DNA from: Hyphomicrobiales bacterium
Lineage (GTDB): Bacteria; Pseudomonadota; Alphaproteobacteria; Rhizobiales; Rhizobiaceae
DNA length: 9,519 nucleotides
Direction of reading: 5' to 3'
Assembly: GCA_011087745.1 (NCBI GenBank)
Contig: JAALLB010000046.1
Coordinates: 1 to 9,519 of the forward strand
Numbering within the stretch: position 1 is the stretch's first letter; every line of letters starts with the position of its first letter. The translations under genes were made by a program, and so were the position numbers. Under the pieces are notes generated by a model. The model was not told where the DNA came from. It worked only from the letters and a program-made list of their open reading frames with translations, and searched no databases. Shown piece by piece: positions 1 to 7,009 of this stretch.

Positions 1-18
1 TAGTCGCTTAACATTTGA

Positions 19-498
19 ACAAAACGCCCTCCGACAAACAAGCGGCGGTTCACTTCGCTGGATCCTGATTCAATTATTTCGCGCCAGACCCTAAGTGCGC
101 AGGTTACAAAAATTTCAGAATTGCATTCTGCCATTGAGGCAAATGAAATGCGAAGCCCGGAAGCGATAAAAGCTCAGCTAAAAGCACAAGTTGATCAGCT
201 GATTGAGAATAATTCCGACTTTGATGAGCAGCGTCTTTATCAAGAAGCAGCACTTCTTGCAGTCAAGGCGGACTTGCAAGAAGAGTTGGACCGTTTGGTT
301 GTGCACGTAAAAGCAGCGCAAGAACTTTTGGCAAGTGAGGGGCCGGTTGGCAGACGCCTTGATTTTCTTGCCCAGGAGTTTAACCGCGAATGCAATACGA
401 TATGTTCCAAATCAAATTCTGCGGAAGTAATCTCCATGGGGCTGGACATGAAGTTGATTATCGATCAATTTCGTGAACAGCTACAGAATATGGAGTGA
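19..498 (+). CDS. yicC: YicC/YloC-family endoribonuclease, C-terminal part (frame broken upstream)
   Basis: The C-terminal half of a YicC-family protein is clear. It reads a QEAALLAVKADLQEELDRL stretch, then H-V-K-A-A, GPVGRRLDFLAQEFNRE, a CSKS motif, and ends in FREQLQNME. These are the hallmarks of the DUF1732 domain that closes this family of about 290 residues. E. coli YicC has been described as an endoribonuclease; the role here is inferred from family. The open frame runs back only to in-frame stops at 16-18 and 1-3, so no full-length protein is possible as sequenced. Recognisable similarity starts at about base 91 (LSAQVTKISEL). The preceding residues in this frame do not look like the family, whereas another frame does (see findings). 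No ATG suits a shorter product; TTG at 121 is a possible start only if the fragment is expressed. The stop lies 9 bases before the gmk ATG, suggesting a shared transcript. Confidence 0.8.
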   Translation, partial: TKRPPTNKRRFTSLDPDSIISRQTLSAQVTKISELHSAIEANEMRSPEAIKAQLKAQVDQLIENNSDFDEQRLYQEAALLAVKADLQEELDRLVVHVKAAQELLASEGPVGRRLDFLAQEFNRECNTICSKSNSAEVISMGLDMKLIIDQFREQLQNME

Positions 499-507
499 TT
501 GAAAACC

Positions 508-1143
508 ATGGATGCTCAAACCATTAAACGCCGGGGCGTAATGCTTGTTTTGTCTTCACCATCTGGTGCTGGCAAATCAACAATCGCACGTAACTTATTG
601 GCTAAGGAAGATAACCTGGAGCTTTCCGTTTCTGTTACTACGCGGGCAAAACGTGGCAGTGAGATAGATGGCACTCATTATCATTTCATTTCTGAGCGAG
701 AGTTTGAACGCAAACGGGATAGTGATGCCTTGTTGGAGTGGGCACCGGTGCACGGAAACTATTATGGCACACCGCGTGACGCTGTTGACAAAGCAATGAG
801 CGAGGGGCGGGATATGCTCTTTGACATTGATTATCAAGGCGGTCAGCAATTGATGCACACGGCACGCGCTGATGTTGTTTCAATTTTCATTCTGCCGCCA
901 TCCATGACGGAGTTGAAAGCTCGATTGATAAGACGGGCAGAAGATGCTGAGGATGTAATTGCTAAACGCCTTTCCAATGCTATTGAAGAGATATCCCATT
1001 GGAAAGAATATGATTATGTTGTTGTGAACGAGGATCTTGAACGCGCATTTAACCAGGTACAATCCATATTGACCGCAGAGCGCTTGCGCCGTGATCGTCG
1101 TCCGGGTTTGTTTGAATTTGAAGATGCACTTGTAAATGGCTGA
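508..1143 (+). CDS. gmk: Guanylate kinase
   Basis: The product is a 211-residue cytoplasmic guanylate kinase. It phosphorylates GMP to GDP with ATP and is essential for GTP and dGTP supply. The Walker A P-loop SPSGAGKS lies at residues 17-24. The GMP-binding region follows with SVTTR at 42-46, R49 and the HYHF segment at 57-60, then EWAPVHGNYYGTPR at 77-90 and DIDYQGGQQ at 106-114. The LID-type stretch RLIRRAEDAEDVIAKRL comes after it. The length matches the family. I chose ATG at 508 because GGAG at 492-495 sits 12 bases ahead; an in-frame TTG at 499 is only 3 bases from that GGAG and would add just three residues. The gene follows yicC closely, a pairing common in alphaproteobacteria, and its last 8 bases overlap the next gene. 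Confidence 0.97.
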   Translation: MDAQTIKRRGVMLVLSSPSGAGKSTIARNLLAKEDNLELSVSVTTRAKRGSEIDGTHYHFISEREFERKRDSDALLEWAPVHGNYYGTPRDAVDKAMSEGRDMLFDIDYQGGQQLMHTARADVVSIFILPPSMTELKARLIRRAEDAEDVIAKRLSNAIEEISHWKEYDYVVVNEDLERAFNQVQSILTAERLRRDRRPGLFEFEDALVNG

Positions 1144-1564
1144 TATTCAGGTTGTAGATTCTGTAGAAGATATCGCCCTTTGCCTTAAGCTTCGCCGTAT
1201 CGTGTTTATTGAAGAACAAAATGTTCCCGAAGTTGAGGAAGTGGATGGTGATGATAAGCACTGTACCCATATTCTTGCATGTGAAAAAAGCAAACCCATT
1301 GGAGCAGCGCGTTTTCAATATATCGATGGCAAAGCAAAAATTCAGAGAGTTTGTGTTCTGCAAGAAGCCAGAGGAACAGGATTGGGTGCCGCAATCATTG
1401 CTAAGATTCTGTCAGTTGTGAAAGTTGAAAAAAAAGCCAAATTTGCAATATTGGGCTCTCAAGTTCATGCGGTGTCATTTTATGAAAAGCTTGGATTTGA
1501 GGGCTTTGGCGAAGAATACTTGGATGCAGGTATTTTACACCGGGATATGAAAATCAAAATTTAG
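1136..1564 (+). CDS. GNAT-family N-acetyltransferase
   Basis: This encodes a 142-residue single-domain GNAT acetyltransferase. An LRRIVFIEEQNVP stretch at residues 19-31 followed by an acidic E/D run is typical of the ElaA/YjcF type. A GAARFQ beta strand lies at 56-61. The acetyl-CoA pyrophosphate-binding motif A has R79-G-T-G-L-G84 in VCVLQEARGTGLGAAI. A C-terminal FYEKLGF at 115-121 and an LHRDM ending complete the fold. The substrate cannot be read from the sequence. The ATG overlaps the end of gmk by 8 bases in another frame, so translation is probably coupled to gmk; I see no strong Shine-Dalgarno of its own. The TAG stop overlaps the stop of the opposing rsmA. The gene is not a fixed part of the gmk neighbourhood as I recall it, so it may be an accessory insertion. 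Confidence 0.9.
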   Translation: MADIQVVDSVEDIALCLKLRRIVFIEEQNVPEVEEVDGDDKHCTHILACEKSKPIGAARFQYIDGKAKIQRVCVLQEARGTGLGAAIIAKILSVVKVEKKAKFAILGSQVHAVSFYEKLGFEGFGEEYLDAGILHRDMKIKI

Positions 1565-2385
1565 AGTGCGTTGGCGAGCCTAACAAATCCGGCAACATCA
1601 ATTTCTTCGGCACGTTTTGTGGGTATGATTTCAGCCTTCTCCAGTAACGCCTCACCACCCAAAGATTTAAGACTTGCTCGCAACATTTTCCTGCGTTGTC
1701 CAAATGCTGCCCGAGTTATCGTTTCCAGGGATTTGATTGAGCACGGTAAAGGTTCCGGCCTTGGCTGCAGGTGTACAATGGAAGATGTAACCTTTGGCGG
1801 TGGTGAGAACGCTTCTCTGGAAACATCGAATGCTTTTGTTGCGTGAGTTCGCCAACCGCACAACACACCCAATCTTCCGTAATGTTTGTCAGCCGGAGTT
1901 GCACAAATTCGTTCGGCAACTTCTTTTTGGAACATCAGTGTCAGACTGTCAAAAAAGGGTGGCCATGCTTCTCCACCAAGCCATCCTGTTAAAAGCGGTG
2001 TTGCAACATTATAAGGTAGGTTGGCTACAATCTTGGTTTTGCGGGTGATGAGGTTTTGCCAGTCCGTCTCCATTGCATCGCCTTCAATCACCTTGAGCCT
2101 GCCGTCATAGTGATTGCTAATTTGTGCCAGTGCATCAAGACATCTTGGATCACGTTCAACGACGATCACACTTTCTGCACCGTTGGCAAGTAATGCTCTG
2201 GTTAGTCCTCCAGGACCCGGGCCAACTTCAATAATATCGTAGCCTTCAAGTGAGCCAGCAGTTCTGGCAATTTTTGAAGTTAAATTCAGATCAAGAAGGA
2301 AGTTTTGTCCGAGTGATTTTTTGGCTGCCAGGCCGTGTTCTTCGATTACCTCTCGCAGAGGGGGGAGCGTGTCGATTGTACTCAC
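1561..2385 (-). CDS. rsmA: 16S rRNA (adenine1518-N6/adenine1519-N6)-dimethyltransferase
   Basis: RsmA (KsgA) dimethylates two adjacent adenines in the 3' terminal hairpin of 16S rRNA during late assembly of the small subunit, using S-adenosylmethionine. The 274-residue product carries the family start motif KKSLGQNFLLD at 22-32. SAM motif I is IIEVGPGPGGLT at 51-62. The acidic ribose-binding VVERD is at 75-79, EGDAM is at 101-105, and the catalytic motif IV NLPYN is at 122-126. A C-terminal FGQRRKMLRASLKSL closes the rRNA-binding part. Length is normal. The start is GTG at 2385-2383; its GTGA overlaps the pdxA stop by four bases. With no clear Shine-Dalgarno upstream, translation is likely coupled to pdxA. 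It is the last gene of the leftward block. Mutants lacking RsmA resist kasugamycin in other bacteria. Confidence 0.97.
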   Translation of the reverse strand: MSTIDTLPPLREVIEEHGLAAKKSLGQNFLLDLNLTSKIARTAGSLEGYDIIEVGPGPGGLTRALLANGAESVIVVERDPRCLDALAQISNHYDGRLKVIEGDAMETDWQNLITRKTKIVANLPYNVATPLLTGWLGGEAWPPFFDSLTLMFQKEVAERICATPADKHYGRLGVLCGWRTHATKAFDVSREAFSPPPKVTSSIVHLQPRPEPLPCSIKSLETITRAAFGQRRKMLRASLKSLGGEALLEKAEIIPTKRAEEIDVAGFVRLANAL

Positions 2386-3383
2386 GATTGCTGGCTCATC
2401 TGGTGCGCCATATTCAAGGCAGCTATAAAGCTGGATGGATTGGCTTTTCCTGTTCCTGCGATGTCATATGCAGTGCCGTGATCCGGAGAGGTTCTGATAA
2501 AAGGAAGGCCAAGTGTCACGTTTACCGCATCATCGAAGCCAAGAGTTTTTGCCGGAATGAGTGCCTGATCATGATACATGCAGATTGCAACATCATAAGT
2601 CGCACGAGCTGTTTTGTGGAACATGGTGTCTACCGGTAAAGGCCCCCATGCATTTATGCCAGCTGCTTGCAATTTTTCAATTGCGGGTTGAACCACTTCT
2701 GCATCTTGGTGGCCCATACTGCCATTTTCCCCGGCATGTGGATTAAGTCCAGATATAGCCAAACGAGGGTTATTGATGTCAAAGCGTGATTGCAAATCTT
2801 GAGCGGTGATCCGGGCAGTCTCGATGATTAGCTCCTGGGTAAGCTGTGTAGGCACGTCGTGTAATGGAATGTGGATGGTAACAGGTATGGTTCTGAGCTC
2901 TGGTCCAGCCAGCATCATAACAGGAGTGATTGTATTGCCGGTGTGCTTTTGTCCAAGTTCGGCTAGATATTCGGTGTGGCCCGGTTGTTTGAAACCAGCG
3001 TCATATAATACATGCTTGTTTATCGGGCAGGTGACAATGCCTGCAGCCGTTCCTTTGAGGGTCAGTGCCACGCAGGTGTCTATAGACTTTATGGTGCCCA
3101 GCGCATCTGCGTTTTTTGGAGAACCTGGGTCTCCGGCCAAAGGTTGCTGAATATCCAGAACGGAAAGGTGTTGGTCATCCAGAGTGCCAAGCTGATAGTC
3201 CTTGAAATTGATTTCTAGTTCCAAGAGTGCAGCGCGGCGTTTCAAGAATTCCAAATCGCCTGCAACAAAGAAATCTGGAAGTGGTGTTGTTTTTCTGTGT
3301 GCCCATGCTTTCAACAGAATATCCGGGCCAATTCCTGAAGGGTCGCCCAGAGAGACAGCAAGCGGTAAGGTTTGCTTGCTCAT
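2382..3383 (-). CDS. pdxA: 4-hydroxythreonine-4-phosphate dehydrogenase
   Basis: PdxA oxidises 4-phosphohydroxy-L-threonine with NAD(P)+. The product then decarboxylates to the amine that PdxJ condenses with deoxyxylulose 5-phosphate in the DXP-dependent pyridoxal phosphate pathway. The 333-residue protein shows the GDPSGIGPD opening at 13-21 and CPINKHVL at 119-126. PGHTEYLAE at 134-142 contains the probable metal ligand H136. GLNPHAGENG at 212-221 carries H216, and CMYHDQALIP from 268 carries H271. A C-terminal TLGLPFIRTSPDHGTA and DIAGTGKA complete the signature. All three metal-binding histidines are present and the length is typical. The ATG at 3383-3381 lies 5 bases after the surA-like stop, with only a weak ribosome binding site. 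Linkage of surA, pdxA and rsmA is widespread in Proteobacteria. Confidence 0.97.
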   Translation of the reverse strand: MSKQTLPLAVSLGDPSGIGPDILLKAWAHRKTTPLPDFFVAGDLEFLKRRAALLELEINFKDYQLGTLDDQHLSVLDIQQPLAGDPGSPKNADALGTIKSIDTCVALTLKGTAAGIVTCPINKHVLYDAGFKQPGHTEYLAELGQKHTGNTITPVMMLAGPELRTIPVTIHIPLHDVPTQLTQELIIETARITAQDLQSRFDINNPRLAISGLNPHAGENGSMGHQDAEVVQPAIEKLQAAGINAWGPLPVDTMFHKTARATYDVAICMYHDQALIPAKTLGFDDAVNVTLGLPFIRTSPDHGTAYDIAGTGKANPSSFIAALNMAHQMSQQS

Positions 3384-3388
3384 GGTTT

Positions 3389-4462
3389 TTACTGATAAAC
3401 GATGGTTGCGCGTTTACGCAATTCACTTAAGTATTCTTTGGAAAAATCACCGGCCTGTTCGCCGAACTGGGTGAAGTCTGTTGATTGTTTTGTCACTTGC
3501 GCAGCGCGGTCATCGTCAACGGTTTTGCTACTGCAAATTGCCATAAACTCAGCACCTTTGTCAGTTTCCTGAGCTGGAGTTGTGCCACCCACACTTGCAT
3601 TTGAGATTGCAGTTTTCCAGTTGCTTGGTAATTCAGGTTCCATAATGTGCCTGCGATCAATAAGGCTGACGTCTTTCAAACCCTTGATTGATTGAAGTAG
3701 TGTATCGCAACCGGAAACCGTCTTGCGAAATGCATTTGCTTCTCTTGTGCGCGTAGCCAATGCATTTTTTGATCTTTTATTCTTGGGAACTACAAAAATA
3801 ACCTGCTTAAAACTGTATTCATTTACCTTTGGTTTTTGATTGCCGTTTTCTCTTAGCTGCGTAATGGCTTGTTGTTCAGATACACGGGAAGTCTCGCTTT
3901 GAAATTTGCCTTGAACTGTTCGTTGCCAGCTAATTTGAGTTTTAACAAACTCCTTAAAGTGAGATGATCCAACCCCCAGTTTTCCCAGTTGTTGTGAAAG
4001 AACTTTTGGTGAGGCGCGATTTTGCTTTGCAAAATTTGCAAATGCCGCATCAACCTGTGCCTTTGTGGCAGTTCTTTGGCGCAGTTTTGCTTCCTGCAGC
4101 TTTAGTGCTTGTTCTATCATTTCGTTTTTAGCAATTTTTGCGCGGTTACCTGGAACCCGCCGAAGTGCGAGGAATTTTGCTCTACGTTGAATATCAAAAT
4201 TGGTTATGGGCGTTTTATTAACCAGGATTTTGATGTAGGCACCACGATTTTGGACTCCACCTTTTTTGGTGATTACTTTAGCGAGCTCGGTATTTTCTTC
4301 TTTGGCAGCTTCTGTTGTTTCCGTATTTGCTTCGGTCGCCAATTGGGTACTTTCACCCGCTTTGGCACTATCTTTGATTGCTGAGTTTGATGAATTGCAA
4401 GCGACGATCGCAAGTAGCGCCCCGCTGAACAGACAATTTAGGCCTATTGTGGCAATTTTCAT
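3389..4462 (-). CDS. surA: SurA-like periplasmic chaperone, predicted lipoprotein with degenerate parvulin domain
   Basis: The 357-residue protein resembles alphaproteobacterial SurA, a periplasmic chaperone for unfolded outer-membrane proteins. The N-terminus is a lipoprotein signal: hydrophobic residues 3-20 and a lipobox I-V-A-C with C22 as the lipidation site. Asn at +2 does not suggest inner-membrane retention. Residues 23-70 form a T/E/A/K-rich, low-complexity linker. The SurA N-domain begins near 75 (ILVNKTPITNFDIQRRAKFL) and continues with helical, basic segments to about 200. A parvulin-like region spans about 215-312 but lacks the usual catalytic features: Gln replaces His in KQVIF, no GGDLG loop is seen, and Glu replaces the late His in GAEFMAI. 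C252 and C310 could form a disulfide. I chose ATG 4462 because GGGGA lies 7 bases upstream; a GTG at 4513 would put 17 residues ahead of the signal peptide. It lies between lptD and pdxA, as surA usually does. Confidence 0.85.
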   Translation of the reverse strand: MKIATIGLNCLFSGALLAIVACNSSNSAIKDSAKAGESTQLATEANTETTEAAKEENTELAKVITKKGGVQNRGAYIKILVNKTPITNFDIQRRAKFLALRRVPGNRAKIAKNEMIEQALKLQEAKLRQRTATKAQVDAAFANFAKQNRASPKVLSQQLGKLGVGSSHFKEFVKTQISWQRTVQGKFQSETSRVSEQQAITQLRENGNQKPKVNEYSFKQVIFVVPKNKRSKNALATRTREANAFRKTVSGCDTLLQSIKGLKDVSLIDRRHIMEPELPSNWKTAISNASVGGTTPAQETDKGAEFMAICSSKTVDDDRAAQVTKQSTDFTQFGEQAGDFSKEYLSELRKRATIVYQ

Positions 4463-4469
4463 TTTTTCG

Positions 4470-4474
4470 TCCCC
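4470..4474 (-). promoter_or_regulatory. Ribosome binding site deciding the surA-like start
   Basis: On the minus strand GGGGA lies 7 bases ahead of the ATG at 4462-4460. This supports that ATG over the GTG codon further upstream, and the ATG start also places a clean lipoprotein signal peptide at the N-terminus. Confidence 0.6.
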
Positions 4475-4479
4475 GAGAT

Positions 4480-4509
4480 ATATAAAGTCAGCCCTGATAG
4501 TAATCTCAA
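4480..4509 (-). promoter_or_regulatory. Possible internal promoter ahead of the surA-like gene
   Basis: Inside the 90-base gap between lptD and the surA-like gene, the minus strand reads TTGAGA (4509-4504), an 18-base spacer, and TTATAT (4485-4480). This resembles a sigma70-type promoter. A start site a few bases later would leave a very short leader before the ribosome binding site. It could give surA-pdxA-rsmA expression independent of the lpt genes. The match is made by eye in an AT-rich gap where chance matches are common. Confidence 0.3.
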
Positions 4510-4552
4510 ACACGTCAAATCAGGTATTTTTATGATATTTTGTTTTTTCAGC

Positions 4553-6982
4553 CTAATTCTCACCGATATCAAAGTCGCGCGAGAACCCGCCAATGGTGCG
4601 AAGCCCTAACGAAACACCAATTGAGCGGCCGCTGTTTTTGCCGGTAAAGCGGTTATCATTTTCGGTATAGCTAAGTGAGAATGAGAAACAGTCATTATCA
4701 TACCCAAGCCCTATACCATGCTTGTACAGTTCGCTGTTTTCAATATCGTAGGAAGCTGAACCGAAGAGGCGCCAATTTTCGTCAAGACGTACACTACCGG
4801 TACCAGTAACTTCATGCCTATCATTGTCAAACCGATAGTTAGGTTGAGCTTCAGTGAATGTATATGATGCACGAATTGAATAGTCGGTCTTTCTAACAGT
4901 CACATCAACTTCAGTGCTATTAAGATCCAAATCTTCTTCATCCAAGCGAATTGCTACACCAGCAGAAATTCCTGTGTTGTCATTGACCCTTAGTGAGGCA
5001 ACATAGTCAGAACGGTCAGTTTCCAATCCTGATTCCTGACCTACGTTCGTTAGATCGTTTGTAGCAGCAAAAGAATTGTCACCACCAAGATGGAATGATT
5101 GACCAGCAACAATATCTACACTGCCGCCTTCAATAAAACTTGCAGAGTAACGGAAGCCAATATTTGCCCGCGTGCCACCTTCGACACGGTCGTAACCTGA
5201 GAATTTATCGCGTTCAAAAAGGTTTGACGTATCAAACAACAAGCTTTGTGCGTCTTCATTGGCAAATTCGCCAATATTACGTTCATTTGGACGTACTATT
5301 ACCTGGGCAATTGGTTCGAGGATATGGCTTGCAGTTTCAGTTTGTGCAATTAACGGGTAGCGGATTTCAAACATGCCTGCTGGCATGACGCGGTAGATAG
5401 TTTCGTTACTTAGCATTGTCGGATTTATTGGAAGGCCGCTTGCACCAGGATTGTCAATATCTTGGTAAATGGCATCGCCACGAACACTTAGAGATGCTGT
5501 GCTGACCAATCCGCCCGAAGTTATGCTGGAAGCTTTCCATTCAAGTTGACCACTAACACGCGTTGTATTGCCATCTAGGCCCGTAAAACGATCATTGGCT
5601 CGATTTACATTAGTTAAGTCAGAAGCTACGCCGATATTTGAGAATTGCACACCATCACGAGAAAGACTTGCAATATTTAGGTCAAATGACACCTGACCAA
5701 GGTTAAATTCTTCGCCGGATACGGCATTGTAATCAAGTAGTGGCAGAACGGTTGCCTGTTGATCTGTTGCTGATTGATTTCCAGGGAAGAAAGTATCTGA
5801 TAGTTCATCCAGAGTTCTTGACTGAACCAGGAAATCTTGTGCTCTCAGATCAAAGTAGTTCTTTTCACCCATGCCTTTGAGAAAAATTTCGTTTGTTATG
5901 TCGTTGTCGTCTTTGCCATCAAGGTCATAGGTGCGAGCAAAATTGTCATCTGACTGAAAGAGGGCATCCCATCCAAGCTGCCAGCGTTCGTTGATGTCAA
6001 ACAAGCCTCTTGTGATAACGGCATGACGGCTGTCTTCGTTTGAATCGACTGTATTATTGGTAAATGCTTCTGGCTCTTGTTGGTTAATTCCAGAATAGCG
6101 AATGCTATATTCGCCATTATCCGTTCTGTGGCGCCATTCTGCTTCACCCAGGAAATCCTGGCGTTGGTAGTAGGTACCATAAACAGTCAGATCGTAGTTG
6201 GGAGCAAGATTGAAGAAATAACCTTGGCCGTAGCTTAAGCCTTTTTCTTCTGAGTCTCTGATCCTCGGAATCAAGAAACCTGATTTGCGTTTAATTGCAG
6301 GATCTGCGTGCGAGAAATGCGATAACCGGGCAACTGGTTTGCCGAAGAACTCAAATGTTGGCTGTTCATATTCAATGGTTTTCTTGGCATTGTTAACAAC
6401 AACTTTTGCAGCTCGGATCGACCAAAACGGAGGTTTTTGAGGGTTTTCAGCGCAGGCTTTACAGGCGGTGTAAACACCGTTGTTAAATTCCGTAACTTCG
6501 CCGTCACGACGTTCAGCGCTCTCTGCGGCAATGCGTGTATTATCTGCTGTCTGAATATTAAGAGCAGAAACAAAACCGTCCTTGAAATCATCAGTGATGT
6601 CAATTTCTTGTGCAAATATACGGTTGCCATTTGGTTCCAGAATTTCAACATTATCAGTTGCCGTTAGTCGGCCGCTTTGTTGATTGTATTCAACACGATC
6701 TGCAACAAGTGTGGATTTTCCATAGGCGATCTGAACATTGCCGGTTGCAATAACAAGACTACGATCATTGTAATAGGTGAGTTGATCAGATTCAAGCAGA
6801 AGTTGTTCTTTTTCGTCCGGAGCAGAAGATTCATCAAAAATTTGGGTTGCTTGAACTTCCTGTGCATCTGCAAGGTTAAGCGAAAGCTGGAAATCTTCAT
6901 CAAAAGATACAGGGCTAAACGCCAAAAGGCTCGCAGCCGCACAGGTTGCAAGCAAAACGCTGGTGTTGCGTTTTTTAATCAT
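4553..6982 (-). CDS. lptD: LPS-assembly protein LptD
   Basis: LptD is the outer-membrane beta-barrel that, with the lipoprotein LptE, inserts LPS in the outer leaflet. From ATG 6982 the product has 809 residues. A signal peptide (KKR, then a hydrophobic stretch at 9-22) has a likely cleavage after ADA at 40. An LptA/OstA-like beta-jellyroll spans about 60-165 (ESDQLTYYNDRSLVIATGNV). The YTACKACAENP segment with C174 and C177 and then PPFWSIRAAKV are typical of alphaproteobacterial LptD. The barrel domain starts near 215 (SGFLIPRIRDS, GQGYFFNLAPNYDLT) and runs to a C-terminal GVSLGLRTIGGF followed by a 9-residue tail. The mature protein has only three cysteines (174, 177, 765). An in-frame TTG at 7009 would add nine residues, but GGGA five bases before ATG 6982 favours the shorter form. 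It lies 27 bases downstream of lptG. Confidence 0.96.
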   Translation of the reverse strand: MIKKRNTSVLLATCAAASLLAFSPVSFDEDFQLSLNLADAQEVQATQIFDESSAPDEKEQLLLESDQLTYYNDRSLVIATGNVQIAYGKSTLVADRVEYNQQSGRLTATDNVEILEPNGNRIFAQEIDITDDFKDGFVSALNIQTADNTRIAAESAERRDGEVTEFNNGVYTACKACAENPQKPPFWSIRAAKVVVNNAKKTIEYEQPTFEFFGKPVARLSHFSHADPAIKRKSGFLIPRIRDSEEKGLSYGQGYFFNLAPNYDLTVYGTYYQRQDFLGEAEWRHRTDNGEYSIRYSGINQQEPEAFTNNTVDSNEDSRHAVITRGLFDINERWQLGWDALFQSDDNFARTYDLDGKDDNDITNEIFLKGMGEKNYFDLRAQDFLVQSRTLDELSDTFFPGNQSATDQQATVLPLLDYNAVSGEEFNLGQVSFDLNIASLSRDGVQFSNIGVASDLTNVNRANDRFTGLDGNTTRVSGQLEWKASSITSGGLVSTASLSVRGDAIYQDIDNPGASGLPINPTMLSNETIYRVMPAGMFEIRYPLIAQTETASHILEPIAQVIVRPNERNIGEFANEDAQSLLFDTSNLFERDKFSGYDRVEGGTRANIGFRYSASFIEGGSVDIVAGQSFHLGGDNSFAATNDLTNVGQESGLETDRSDYVASLRVNDNTGISAGVAIRLDEEDLDLNSTEVDVTVRKTDYSIRASYTFTEAQPNYRFDNDRHEVTGTGSVRLDENWRLFGSASYDIENSELYKHGIGLGYDNDCFSFSLSYTENDNRFTGKNSGRSIGVSLGLRTIGGFSRDFDIGEN

Positions 6983-6987
6983 TTTTA

Positions 6988-6991
6988 TCCC
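6988..6991 (-). promoter_or_regulatory. Ribosome binding site deciding the lptD start
   Basis: GGGA on the minus strand lies 5 bases before the ATG at 6982-6980. The alternative TTG at 7009-7007 immediately follows the lptG stop codon and would place charged residues (VRPEHG) ahead of the KKR of the signal peptide. The ATG is therefore preferred. Confidence 0.5.
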
Positions 6992-7009
6992 GTGCTCAGG
7001 ACGTACCAA

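Noticed and set aside
68..93. The extra 26 bases in yicC as a tandem duplication of bases 42-67
   Set aside because: Aligned base by base the two stretches share only scattered matches (mainly TTCGC and a CCT/CCC ending), not enough for a recent duplication.
2250..2639. A 129-residue open frame on the plus strand opposite rsmA and pdxA
   Set aside because: It spans the junction of two clear genes on the other strand, with no ribosome binding site or family resemblance seen.
4463..4513. Upstream extension of the surA-like gene to a GTG at 4513
   Set aside because: It adds 17 residues, including charged ones, ahead of a good lipoprotein signal peptide, and ATG 4462 has a well-spaced GGGGA.
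4510..4552. T-rich stretch after lptD as a possible terminator
   Set aside because: No stable GC-containing stem precedes the T/A runs on the minus strand; the run of A on that strand is also in the wrong sense for an intrinsic terminator of lptD.
6271..6651. A 126-residue minus-strand frame inside lptD
   Set aside because: It is an alternate frame of lptD, which is intact and clearly coding in its own frame across the same bases, so there is no frameshift to explain.
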